From: Didemnitutus sp047777955
GTDB taxonomy: Bacteria > Verrucomicrobiota > Verrucomicrobiia > Opitutales > Opitutaceae
Direction: 5' to 3'
Assembly (NCBI RefSeq): GCF_047777955.1
Contig: NZ_CP180537.1
Location: 1,054,001 to 1,118,000 of the forward strand
Length of the DNA: 64,000 nt
The notes below the pieces were generated by a model. The model was not told where the DNA came from, made no database searches, and saw only the letters and a list, made by a program, of their open reading frames with translations. Position 1 is the stretch's first letter, and every line of letters starts with the position of its first letter. Position numbers and translations under genes: made by a program. Positions 54,841 through 62,554 of the stretch are shown here, piece by piece.

Positions 54841-55708
54841 CGTGCCCCCATTCTTGCGTCGGCTCATCCAACAGCAGCGCCTGGCGGGCAGCGATCTTTC
54901 CGCGCAGGCAAGAAAGCAGATTCGTCCCCTTTTGGCGGGCGGTGTGTTAGTGACCGAAAGTTCCGGCAGAGGTGAGGTCGTGGAGGTGCGTAAGCCGGAG
55001 CAATTGCTGGCGTGGGCTCGGAAAACGTTTCCTTCCTTTGAGGGGCGATGGCAGGGTCCGGCCGAATTCGGCCGGGCACAGTCAATCGCCCGACGACGGA
55101 GCAGCAAAGCCGCTGGGAGTGGAGCTGGAGCAGGCGTGCTCCACCTACGGGCGATGGCCGACGGACGCGGCACGGCAACCGTCAACGGCGTCAATTTTCC
55201 GGTGCGCGAGCTGACGGCTCAACACGGCGTCGCCGCATGCCTCGTCAGGGCCGATACCCAGTTCGAATTTACTGGCCAAACCGTCTTGGTTGAAAATCTG
55301 GAGTGCTTTCTGAATGCCGAGCGCATGCTGCCTGAGGCGTCGATTTTTCTCAACGGTGCCGGGCGTTTATCGGATCAGCTCATAGCATGTTTGGGTCGAT
55401 CCAGTTTTTGCTCGGGACCGATTGTGTATTGGCCGGACTATGATCCAGTTGGTCTAGCCGACTACGTTCGGATGCGTCGCATCCTCGGAGAACGAGTGTC
55501 TCTTTACGTTCCCGGTGACATCGTGAAAAAGTTCGGATCTCTCGCAGATTCAAAATTGATTACCGAGAAGCCCAGGAATCGGTTGCTGCTGGAGAAGTTG
55601 TCAGGGCTGGAATGGCCATGTGAGGCTTCGAGGATCGTATTCAATCTTATCAAAGAGAATGGCGCGGGCCTGGAGCAAGAGGCACTCTTCATCGAGGCTA
55701 AACAATAA
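54833..55708 (+). CDS. jetD: Wadjet Toprim-like nuclease subunit JetD (MksG)
   Basis: The 291-residue protein keeps the Toprim-like catalytic set in order: E154 in VLVENLECFL, the D202-Y-D204 pair in YWPDYDPVGLADY, and a late acidic pair at E281/E283 (GLEQEALF). The N-terminal half is a DNA-arm-like region. JetD cuts circular DNA after JetABC extrusion stalls. The ATG at 54833 overlaps the jetC stop by eight bases and has a good GAGG Shine-Dalgarno site at 54824-54827, unusual in this window. All active residues are present, so the system looks functional. Confidence 0.88.
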   Translation: MDDVPPFLRRLIQQQRLAGSDLSAQARKQIRPLLAGGVLVTESSGRGEVVEVRKPEQLLAWARKTFPSFEGRWQGPAEFGRAQSIARRRSSKAAGSGAGAGVLHLRAMADGRGTATVNGVNFPVRELTAQHGVAACLVRADTQFEFTGQTVLVENLECFLNAERMLPEASIFLNGAGRLSDQLIACLGRSSFCSGPIVYWPDYDPVGLADYVRMRRILGERVSLYVPGDIVKKFGSLADSKLITEKPRNRLLLEKLSGLEWPCEASRIVFNLIKENGAGLEQEALFIEAKQ

Positions 55709-55709
55709 G

Positions 55710-56240
55710 CTATCCCTTGGGCTGGCGGATTTGATCGGACTCCGATTCCAGTCGGCGTTCGCGGATGAGGCCGTTGATGAGGGAACGCACGGTTTCTTTG
55801 ATGGCGGGGCCAGTGCGGGTGAAACCAAGCCAACGGGCGAACCCCTGCGCGGCTTCATCACGCTCCGTCCAGGTGCGGCCAAGCGAAGCGAGAAATTGGT
55901 CTTTGAGAAAGTCGCGTTCGTAATCCTCAATCGAGCGACAAAGAAGCGAAAGTTCCCCTCGTTCATTTTTCAAGATGCCGCGACGAGTGGCGGACAGGAG
56001 GCCAGAGGCAAGGGTCTCTTTTATGACGGGCCCGAGCCGCTTGAAGCCGAGGATAGTGGCAAGGTCTCGTAGCGTGGTTTCACGGTCGCGCGATTCGCCA
56101 TCGTTGAAGAGTTGGCGGATTACGGCGGGAAGCGCGTCAGGGTCGATTCCGTTAATCGAGAGAGCAGGCGTAGGGCTTTGGCGGGGGGAGAGGGATGGCG
56201 TCTTTGACTTTAGGGCTGCCGGATGAGCCGAGGGGCCGGC
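55710..56240 (-). pseudogene. Start-less remnant: C-terminal tail resembling DUF3320/DUF4011 helicase-type proteins
   Basis: The minus-strand frame is open from an in-frame stop at 56286 down to 55710 but contains no ATG, GTG or usable TTG before 55973. The encoded sequence is protein-like and internally repeated. The first half has LRDLATILGFKRLGPVIKET and the second AAQGFARWLGFTRTGPAIKET, followed by an IRERRLE-type ending. This looks like the terminal helical tail of large helicase/restriction proteins. It sits exactly between the jetD stop and the res stop, so it is probably the stump of a gene replaced by one of the two systems. The family identification is from memory of similar tails and is tentative. 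Confidence 0.5.
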
Positions 56241-56244
56241 AGCC

Positions 56245-59160
56245 CTAGACGAGAGGGATCTCGTCCTTATATCCTGTGTGTATGCCTAAATCCGGTTGAG
56301 GGATCAGCGGCGATTCAACTGGAATTGCGTCTGCGGGCGGCTGGGCAGCCGCTGCGGACAGCAAGCCACCTCGGGTGATGTGAACCAGTTCCGAGAAGTA
56401 GGAGCACGCGTTGCCATCGAATGTGGATTGATTGATGCGGATGTAGGCCCAAGACGTGTTGGTCTCCTTGCCGATCCGCTCGCACCAGTCGGTGATCGCG
56501 TCGTCCTTGGCTTTGACTTGGTCCGTGTCGAAAACACGGCCTTTGGTCTCGATGATCCAGTTGGTTTCCCCCTCGTCGGTCTGCTGCACGGCTACCCAGT
56601 CGGGGTAATAGAAGCCGATTGCTCCGGTAGGCTTGAGGTAGTCCACGCGGAAGGCGGTATTGCAGTCGCCTTGTTCGGTGGTGCCTAGCGCAGCGAATCG
56701 CTTCACGTCTTTGGCGGCGTCGAGGAAAAGCCCGAAGCGGCGTTCGAAGTCGTTGTAGGTGGCGACGTAGTTGAAGACGGTCTTCTTGCAGATGAGCGGG
56801 CCCGCGCTGAGGTTGCGTCTCCACGTGAAGGGCTTGGTGGCGCTTAACTTGAAGTTCGCCTTTTCGAACTCCAGCGCTCGCTTGTCGACTAGGAGGGTGG
56901 CGAGGCGGTGGGCGAGGCGTTTTGCGACGGCCTCCCGGATGTCTTGGCGGGTGAGGTATTCAGAAACTTTTTTGCCTTCGTCGGTCTCCGCATCTATCGA
57001 GACGCGGCGACCAAAGCAGCGGTGCTCCACGTAGGTTTTCACCAGCGGATAAAGTTCGGCGAAGCGGCCTCCGAGCTTGGCCATGTCGGCGACGCGATTG
57101 GTCAGGTAGGCGAGGGTTTCGTGGATGGGCTTCGCCCCCAAGTTCACCACCGCCATACCGACGTGGGTCTGCGTAGTCCCGAAGTGCATCTGGAGTTCGA
57201 TGCGGTAAACCTCGGAGAGGTCGGCGTCTTCCAAGATGCTGTCGATCTTGAGCACATCCACATCGGCGAGTTTCTGGATGTTGTGGATCAGCGAGGGCTT
57301 GGTGAGAGGGATCCAGATATCGTAGGTTGCACGCTCGTTGGTGGGCGCCACGGTGATGGGCTGCGGGGGAGGAGTGCCGGTGTCGCCGACGCCGACGCCT
57401 TCACTCTCCAGGTTATCTTTAAGTGTCTGGAGGAGGTTTTGGGTGCCGAGCACTTCGAGGGTTTGCGTGCGGTCAGGGCCGATAGCGGTGCGGTCCATGA
57501 GGCGAAGACCGCGGCCAATTACCTGTTGGGGCAGGATGGCGGTGCCGAAGGGGCGAAGACCGAGGACGACCGTGACGTTACGGACGTCCCAGCCTTCCTT
57601 CAGGATCATTACGCTGACGATGGCCCTGATCTTGTTGGTCGGCTTGTCGATCTCGTTGGCGGCGATGCGGGCTTTTTCGAGGTCGCCAGCAGTGATCTCG
57701 CCATCGGTGTTGGTATGAATGACGAGGACCTCGTTGTCCTTGAAGCCGTGGGCCTCGATCAGGTGCTGGCCGATGGCGTCGGCATAGTTGGCGCGCTCGA
57801 CCATGACGAAGAGCACGGGGTTGAGTTTTACGGGCTTGTAGGCCTCGCAATGAACTTTCCAACGAGCGACAGCAGACTGGATCCAGTAACCGTATTTGTC
57901 GCAGACGTTGTCCTTGTTTACTCCGGTCGGGTCGCTGGGCGGGGCCTTAGACTTGCTGGTCTGCCTGACGATAACAGGGGCTTTGACGATACGATCCTCG
58001 ACTGCTTGGGCCAAGGGGTAGTCCACGATGATCCAAGGGAAAAACAAGTCGCCCTGCTGGGGGGTAGCCGAATAATCCAGCCACAGCGCCAGGCCTTTTG
58101 GGTGGGCCTTGTGGATGGCCATAAGGCTACGGTGCCACTCCAGCTCGCTGTCGTGGACGTGGTGAGCCTCGTCGTTAAGGACGACGACGTTTTTGAGGGA
58201 TTTGATGCGCTCCAGCATGGAGCGGCCTTTGTTGACACTGTCCTTTTTGACCGGCGTGCCGAGCAGGGCTTCGATGGCGTTGGCGGGAGTGGCTGGCTGG
58301 TCGCGCCCCTCGTAGAGCTGATGGATATTTGTGATGAACAGGTTTCCGCCTGCATCGGGCTCGGTGAAGTCGCCTCGCTTGATGACTTTGAGGTTCATCT
58401 TGCCCCACTCGGGCGGCACCAAAGGTATTTGATTGAAGATCTTATTGCCGTCGAAATCGCGTTCGAGGCGCTGGTGAACGATGACGTTGGGGGAAACGAT
58501 GAGGAAGTTGGTGGACAGGCCGAGATCGGCGGCGGCACCGCTCGCGGCTTCGCGCTGGCGGTAGTAGCACCAAACGATGCAAAGGGACATAACCCAAGTC
58601 TTGCCGGAGCCGGTGGCCATTTTGAAGGCGTGGCGGCGCATGTCCTTAGCGGGCAGATCTTGGGTTTGCTCGCTATCGGTCTCTGAAACGTAGCGGCGTA
58701 TCTGCCGCGTGCCGTCGGCGAGCGTTTGGAAGGAGTAGCCCTGGCCTTCGAAAAGCCCGGTGCCATAAACCGAGCCGAATTGCTCTATTGCCGGGATGGC
58801 GTCGCGGTGGCCGCAAACCTCGACGACGTAAATGAGCGTCTCCACTGCTTCGCGCTGGCCGAAGTGGTAGCGGAAAGGCACGGGAAAGCCTGTGACCTGA
58901 TGATCTTCCTCGAACCAATACTGCAATAGGCGGCGAGAAACGGCGGATACTCCGGGATAGCCCTGATTACGCCACGCGGTGACTGCAGAGCGCAGCTTTT
59001 CGATCAAGAGAAGCTTGCTGGGACGGCGGCCTGGGGCGATAGCCCAGCCGCCCTTTACGGCGGGTGCTTTAACGAGGTGATAGGTCGGCGCCTCCCATGC
59101 GCAACGGCTGGGGATTTCCGGCAGATCCTGATCGTATTGAACAACGGGAATGGCGGGCAT
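56245..59160 (-). CDS. res: Type III restriction enzyme, Res subunit
   Basis: The 971-residue protein is an SF2 translocase fused to an endonuclease. Motif I is MATGSGKT (K187), motif II NDEAHH (D330/E331), motif III LDYSATPQ, motif V-like VSVMILKEGWDVRNV and motif VI QVIGRGLRL. Near the C-terminus the PD-(D/E)XK site is YPDW (D854) ... IIETKG (E871, K873). It works with Mod to cleave DNA with unmethylated head-to-head sites. It is last in the operon, 18 bases after mod, and in one clean frame, so it is presumably active. Confidence 0.95.
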   Translation of the reverse strand: MPAIPVVQYDQDLPEIPSRCAWEAPTYHLVKAPAVKGGWAIAPGRRPSKLLLIEKLRSAVTAWRNQGYPGVSAVSRRLLQYWFEEDHQVTGFPVPFRYHFGQREAVETLIYVVEVCGHRDAIPAIEQFGSVYGTGLFEGQGYSFQTLADGTRQIRRYVSETDSEQTQDLPAKDMRRHAFKMATGSGKTWVMSLCIVWCYYRQREAASGAAADLGLSTNFLIVSPNVIVHQRLERDFDGNKIFNQIPLVPPEWGKMNLKVIKRGDFTEPDAGGNLFITNIHQLYEGRDQPATPANAIEALLGTPVKKDSVNKGRSMLERIKSLKNVVVLNDEAHHVHDSELEWHRSLMAIHKAHPKGLALWLDYSATPQQGDLFFPWIIVDYPLAQAVEDRIVKAPVIVRQTSKSKAPPSDPTGVNKDNVCDKYGYWIQSAVARWKVHCEAYKPVKLNPVLFVMVERANYADAIGQHLIEAHGFKDNEVLVIHTNTDGEITAGDLEKARIAANEIDKPTNKIRAIVSVMILKEGWDVRNVTVVLGLRPFGTAILPQQVIGRGLRLMDRTAIGPDRTQTLEVLGTQNLLQTLKDNLESEGVGVGDTGTPPPQPITVAPTNERATYDIWIPLTKPSLIHNIQKLADVDVLKIDSILEDADLSEVYRIELQMHFGTTQTHVGMAVVNLGAKPIHETLAYLTNRVADMAKLGGRFAELYPLVKTYVEHRCFGRRVSIDAETDEGKKVSEYLTRQDIREAVAKRLAHRLATLLVDKRALEFEKANFKLSATKPFTWRRNLSAGPLICKKTVFNYVATYNDFERRFGLFLDAAKDVKRFAALGTTEQGDCNTAFRVDYLKPTGAIGFYYPDWVAVQQTDEGETNWIIETKGRVFDTDQVKAKDDAITDWCERIGKETNTSWAYIRINQSTFDGNACSYFSELVHITRGGLLSAAAAQPPADAIPVESPLIPQPDLGIHTGYKDEIPLV

Positions 59161-59178
59161 AGCGAGGAGCGGGAGTGA

Positions 59179-61053
59179 CTACTTGACCTCGATTGTGTAG
59201 GCTTGGGAGGTATCGTTGCCAAAGATGTCCACCACTTTGACGAGGACGCGGTAAGTGCCGGCTTTTTCGTATTTATGAACATCACTGGAAAGAGCCAGTG
59301 ATCGGTCCTTGCGGGTGCGGTAGGTGACCCAGCCCTGCATGAAGCTGTCGTTCTGGAAGTCCCAATCCACGGCCCAGTAGTCAATATAGTCGCTCCACTT
59401 TTTCACCTTTTCACGAACTTCCTCCGGAATCAGTTCAGTGTTGGGAATAACGAAATCCTTTAATGTAATTGAGACATGAAGTCTTTTGCTCTGGTTGATG
59501 TCTATGTTTAGGTAAGCGAGTTCGAAAAACGTGATATCGCCTTTGCTTACAGCCTGCTGCTCCATTACTTCGCGAGGGATTTGCAGTAAAAGTAGCTTAA
59601 TTCCCCGCTGCTTCGCTATGTCGTGCATGGGGCTGCCTTTTTTCACTCCGTTATTGGGGCCTGCGAGACCCATCTCCCATTCCCAGCCAAGTATATGAAG
59701 CTCTGGCTGCTTGGTTTTCACGCACTCCTCAATCGCTAGCGAAACCTCTTCGATGGTAACTGGCGAATCGAGCGCGCCAATATGGACCATTGCACGCCCC
59801 TTTTTGCCGTGAAGGTTCACCATCCCTGAAATAGGCTGCGCTTGATAAAGGCGCAGTATGAATGCTAAATATTCGAAGAATAGCTTCTCCTGGCTTCCGC
59901 CGTGACCAAGCGTTGCATCCTGCCAGTATTGGCGTTCGTATTTCCCGAGATTTAGGATTTCGAATGGCTTACACCTATCGTGGCCTAGTAAACGCTTCCT
60001 CGTTGTGTGGATTCCCCAGCGGCCCAAGTCGGAACCTATCCAGCGGCGGCCCAAGCGTTCTGCTGCGTATAAAGTCGTTCCGGAGCCGCAAAAAAAGTCT
60101 GCTACAATTGATCCAGGGTTCGAAGCAGCGGAAATGATACGCTCCAACAAGGGGACAGGTTTTTCTGTTGCATATCCAGTTCTATAAGTCCCATCGATTG
60201 GGTATCTCGCAGCAATAGCCATTTCCCACCAATCCTCCGGAATTTTGCCCTTTTCTGCTAAGTCATATGTTTCTGCCACAAAACCAGATCCAGCTAACCC
60301 TTTTTTGAAATTTTCGCGGGTTTTTTCATTATGAGTTACCCGCACGTCATCTGCGTTGAATATCCACTTTGGACCTTTAGCTACCCAAAAAATGGTATCA
60401 TGTTTACGGTTGAATTGCTTCATCCCGGGCGAACCCGGGCCAGTGTAGCACCACGCGATTTCATTTACTAGTGAATCCGGACCGAATACCTCATCGCAGA
60501 GCAATTTCAAATAATGCCCTTTGTGCCAATCACAGTGCAGGAAGAGTGATCCATTGGGACTGAGAAGATTTCGGATCTGAACTAAACGATCCCTCATCAT
60601 CGACAAGTAACTTTCATTGCCCCGGCCCCATGTGTCTCTATACGCTTTCTCTTCAATCAATGATTGTTGTTTTTCCACTTCCTCGCCGCTATCGCCGATT
60701 TCCGTCGTGAACGAAAAATCGAGCCCTGTAGCAAACGGAGGGTCGATGTATATTAGATCTATTTTGCCCGCAAACTTCTCCTGCAAGGACGCCATCACTA
60801 GTAAGTTATCGCCCCAGATTAGTTTGTTTCTCCATCCGTCCTCGAAGGTTTCGCCTTCCTTTCCGGCATAAGCCTCAAACAGCATATCCAGTTGTTGAGG
60901 TTGCTTTTTCGATTCGCGGGTTGCGCGGCTTTCGTGAACCCTTTCGATTACTTGAAACGGCAAGTTGACGCTAGGCACCTCGCGTAGCGACCCATCCTCA
61001 TTATATTTCCCGGGCCAGATCAGCTCGGTTTTGGAGACGTCGATTTTAGCCAT
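59179..61053 (-). CDS. mod: Type III DNA methyltransferase, Mod subunit (N6-adenine, beta class)
   Basis: The 624-residue protein has the catalytic motif IDPPFATG (D104-PPF107) before the AdoMet motif DFFCGSGTTL (320-329), the beta-class order of Mod proteins. The region between, including RYPIDGTYRTGY, should hold the target recognition domain. It methylates the recognition site and guides Res. Its DNA is clearly richer in A/T than the rest of the island (for example 59400-60900), a sign of a separate origin. The spacing is 8 bases after the antitoxin gene and 18 before res. Confidence 0.95.
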   Translation of the reverse strand: MAKIDVSKTELIWPGKYNEDGSLREVPSVNLPFQVIERVHESRATRESKKQPQQLDMLFEAYAGKEGETFEDGWRNKLIWGDNLLVMASLQEKFAGKIDLIYIDPPFATGLDFSFTTEIGDSGEEVEKQQSLIEEKAYRDTWGRGNESYLSMMRDRLVQIRNLLSPNGSLFLHCDWHKGHYLKLLCDEVFGPDSLVNEIAWCYTGPGSPGMKQFNRKHDTIFWVAKGPKWIFNADDVRVTHNEKTRENFKKGLAGSGFVAETYDLAEKGKIPEDWWEMAIAARYPIDGTYRTGYATEKPVPLLERIISAASNPGSIVADFFCGSGTTLYAAERLGRRWIGSDLGRWGIHTTRKRLLGHDRCKPFEILNLGKYERQYWQDATLGHGGSQEKLFFEYLAFILRLYQAQPISGMVNLHGKKGRAMVHIGALDSPVTIEEVSLAIEECVKTKQPELHILGWEWEMGLAGPNNGVKKGSPMHDIAKQRGIKLLLLQIPREVMEQQAVSKGDITFFELAYLNIDINQSKRLHVSITLKDFVIPNTELIPEEVREKVKKWSDYIDYWAVDWDFQNDSFMQGWVTYRTRKDRSLALSSDVHKYEKAGTYRVLVKVVDIFGNDTSQAYTIEVK

Positions 61054-61061
61054 GAGGGAGT

Positions 61062-62159
61062 TCAGTTAGTATTAAATTGGAAGCGGCGTTTGAGGCCGTT
61101 GTGGTGCGTGAATGGGATTACTTTATCGTGCTGCAACCTGCCGACAACAATACCGGCGGCGATGCCCTGGTGCGCAGCGAACTGCTCGACCTTAGTCGCG
61201 GTGATTGGCTTGAGCGCCACCAGATCGCGGTAGGCGGCTCGCGGAATGAGGAAATCGGCGGCGAAGGCATTGGCCTCCTCCTCTTTGCGCTGGGTGTCCG
61301 CGTCGGCAGTGCCGGCGGAGGATTCGATAAACACGTCCCGCTTGCCGTGCTTGAGGATGTGGGCGGCCTCGTGGAAGAAGGTGAACCAGAGGAAGTCGTC
61401 AGCCTTGCCGCGAAGACTGAGTTGAATGATCGCCTTTTCGGGCGTGAGCCAGCGGGTGGCGCCAAAGGCGCGGGTGCCCGTGACCTCGGGGACGAAGACC
61501 AATGCCACCCCCGCCTCGGCGCAAAGGCGCTTCATCAGGGGCTCAAAGGTCTCGGGCTCGCTGATAGTATGCCGACGTATCTCGTGAAGCGCGGCGCTGA
61601 ACTTCTCTTTATCGAAGGGCTGGGTGACGATCTGCTGGGCCTCGCGTTCGCCGGCGCGGAGCCACGCGGCAACGGATTGGGGGTGAGCCTCGAAAGCGCG
61701 CGATTTCCGAAAAGCGACCTCGGGCTGCTGCCAGAGCTGGCGCCACTCCTCCACCCCGGCGACGCCGAAGAAGCTGAGGACCGCACGAAGTTGTTCGATG
61801 GGGTCTGAGAGCTTGGGCACCCAGCCCATTTTGAAGAGCTGAGAGAGGGGGAACTCCTTTAGCCACGTGACATCACGCTGGAGGGCCTCGGTCTCGGCGA
61901 CACGGGCGAGTTGGGCCTCGTAGTTGCGCTGGGCGTTGTTCCAGAAGGAGGCGGGCACGCCGAGGACGCGCTCAAGCTGAAGGGCGGTATCGGCGGTGAT
62001 GGCGGCCTTGCCTTGGATGATCTCGTTGACGGTCTTGAGCGGACGGCCGGTGCGCTCGGCGAGTTCCTTTTGGGACATACCGATGGCTTCGAGCGTTTCG
62101 AGCAGGGTTTCGCCTGGGTGGATGGCGAAATCGGGCTCATAGTTGTGCTTGGTGCTCAT
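61062..62159 (-). CDS. higA: HigA-type antitoxin fused to ImmA/IrrE-like metallopeptidase
   Basis: The 365-residue protein has an N-terminal XRE helix-turn-helix (HPGETLLETLEAIGMSQKEL, then LKTVNEIIQGKAAIT) as in HigA. A C-terminal ImmA/IrrE peptidase domain has the zinc motif HEAAH (H263, E264, H267) and EEEANAFAADFLIP. It starts two bases after the toxin stop. HigA represses the operon and neutralises HigB; the peptidase domain could cleave a regulator or the antitoxin itself on damage. Its place directly before mod suggests that it may control the restriction genes. Confidence 0.9.
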   Translation of the reverse strand: MSTKHNYEPDFAIHPGETLLETLEAIGMSQKELAERTGRPLKTVNEIIQGKAAITADTALQLERVLGVPASFWNNAQRNYEAQLARVAETEALQRDVTWLKEFPLSQLFKMGWVPKLSDPIEQLRAVLSFFGVAGVEEWRQLWQQPEVAFRKSRAFEAHPQSVAAWLRAGEREAQQIVTQPFDKEKFSAALHEIRRHTISEPETFEPLMKRLCAEAGVALVFVPEVTGTRAFGATRWLTPEKAIIQLSLRGKADDFLWFTFFHEAAHILKHGKRDVFIESSAGTADADTQRKEEEANAFAADFLIPRAAYRDLVALKPITATKVEQFAAHQGIAAGIVVGRLQHDKVIPFTHHNGLKRRFQFNTN

Positions 62160-62161
62160 TT

Positions 62162-62497
62162 TTAGTGGGGATCGTCGATGCGGAGGATCTTAACGCGGGT
62201 GATCCTGGCCCAATCGAGTCCGCCGTCGGGCTTGCGCGGGGTCTCGGAGTGGTCGGGGATCAGCATCAGGCGGTAAGGATGTTTCACATCCACGGAAATC
62301 TGTTCGTCGTTGTTTGCTTTGTGTTCATGGACCCGGGTCTGCGGCAGCTTGGACAGATCGGCGAGGGTCTCGGCGGCGGCGATCTGGGTAAGCCGCGTGA
62401 GGATGCGCTTACCGTTATCGGGCCCGTAGGTCCTCAAGACGTCCGTCCCGCTGTTGAGCAGCTTGGCGAGTTTCTTGTTGGAGTAAGAGATTTCCAT
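62162..62497 (-). CDS. higB: RelE/HigB-family toxin
   Basis: The 111-residue basic protein has a RelE-fold pattern: KLLNSGTDVLRTYGPDNGKRILTRLTQI, then LADLSKLPQTRVHEHKAN, SVDVKHPYRLMLIPDH and VKILRIDDPH. HigB-like toxins cleave mRNA at the ribosome. Toxin precedes antitoxin, the HigBA order, with a two-base gap. It lies 57 bases downstream of the DUF3883 gene in the same direction, so it may be co-transcribed with it or have its own promoter in that gap. Confidence 0.85.
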   Translation of the reverse strand: MEISYSNKKLAKLLNSGTDVLRTYGPDNGKRILTRLTQIAAAETLADLSKLPQTRVHEHKANNDEQISVDVKHPYRLMLIPDHSETPRKPDGGLDWARITRVKILRIDDPH

Positions 62498-62554
62498 GTA
62501 GGGCGGAGAGGCGCAAGAAGTATTTACCCTTGGGGTTAATCGAATACTTGATGC

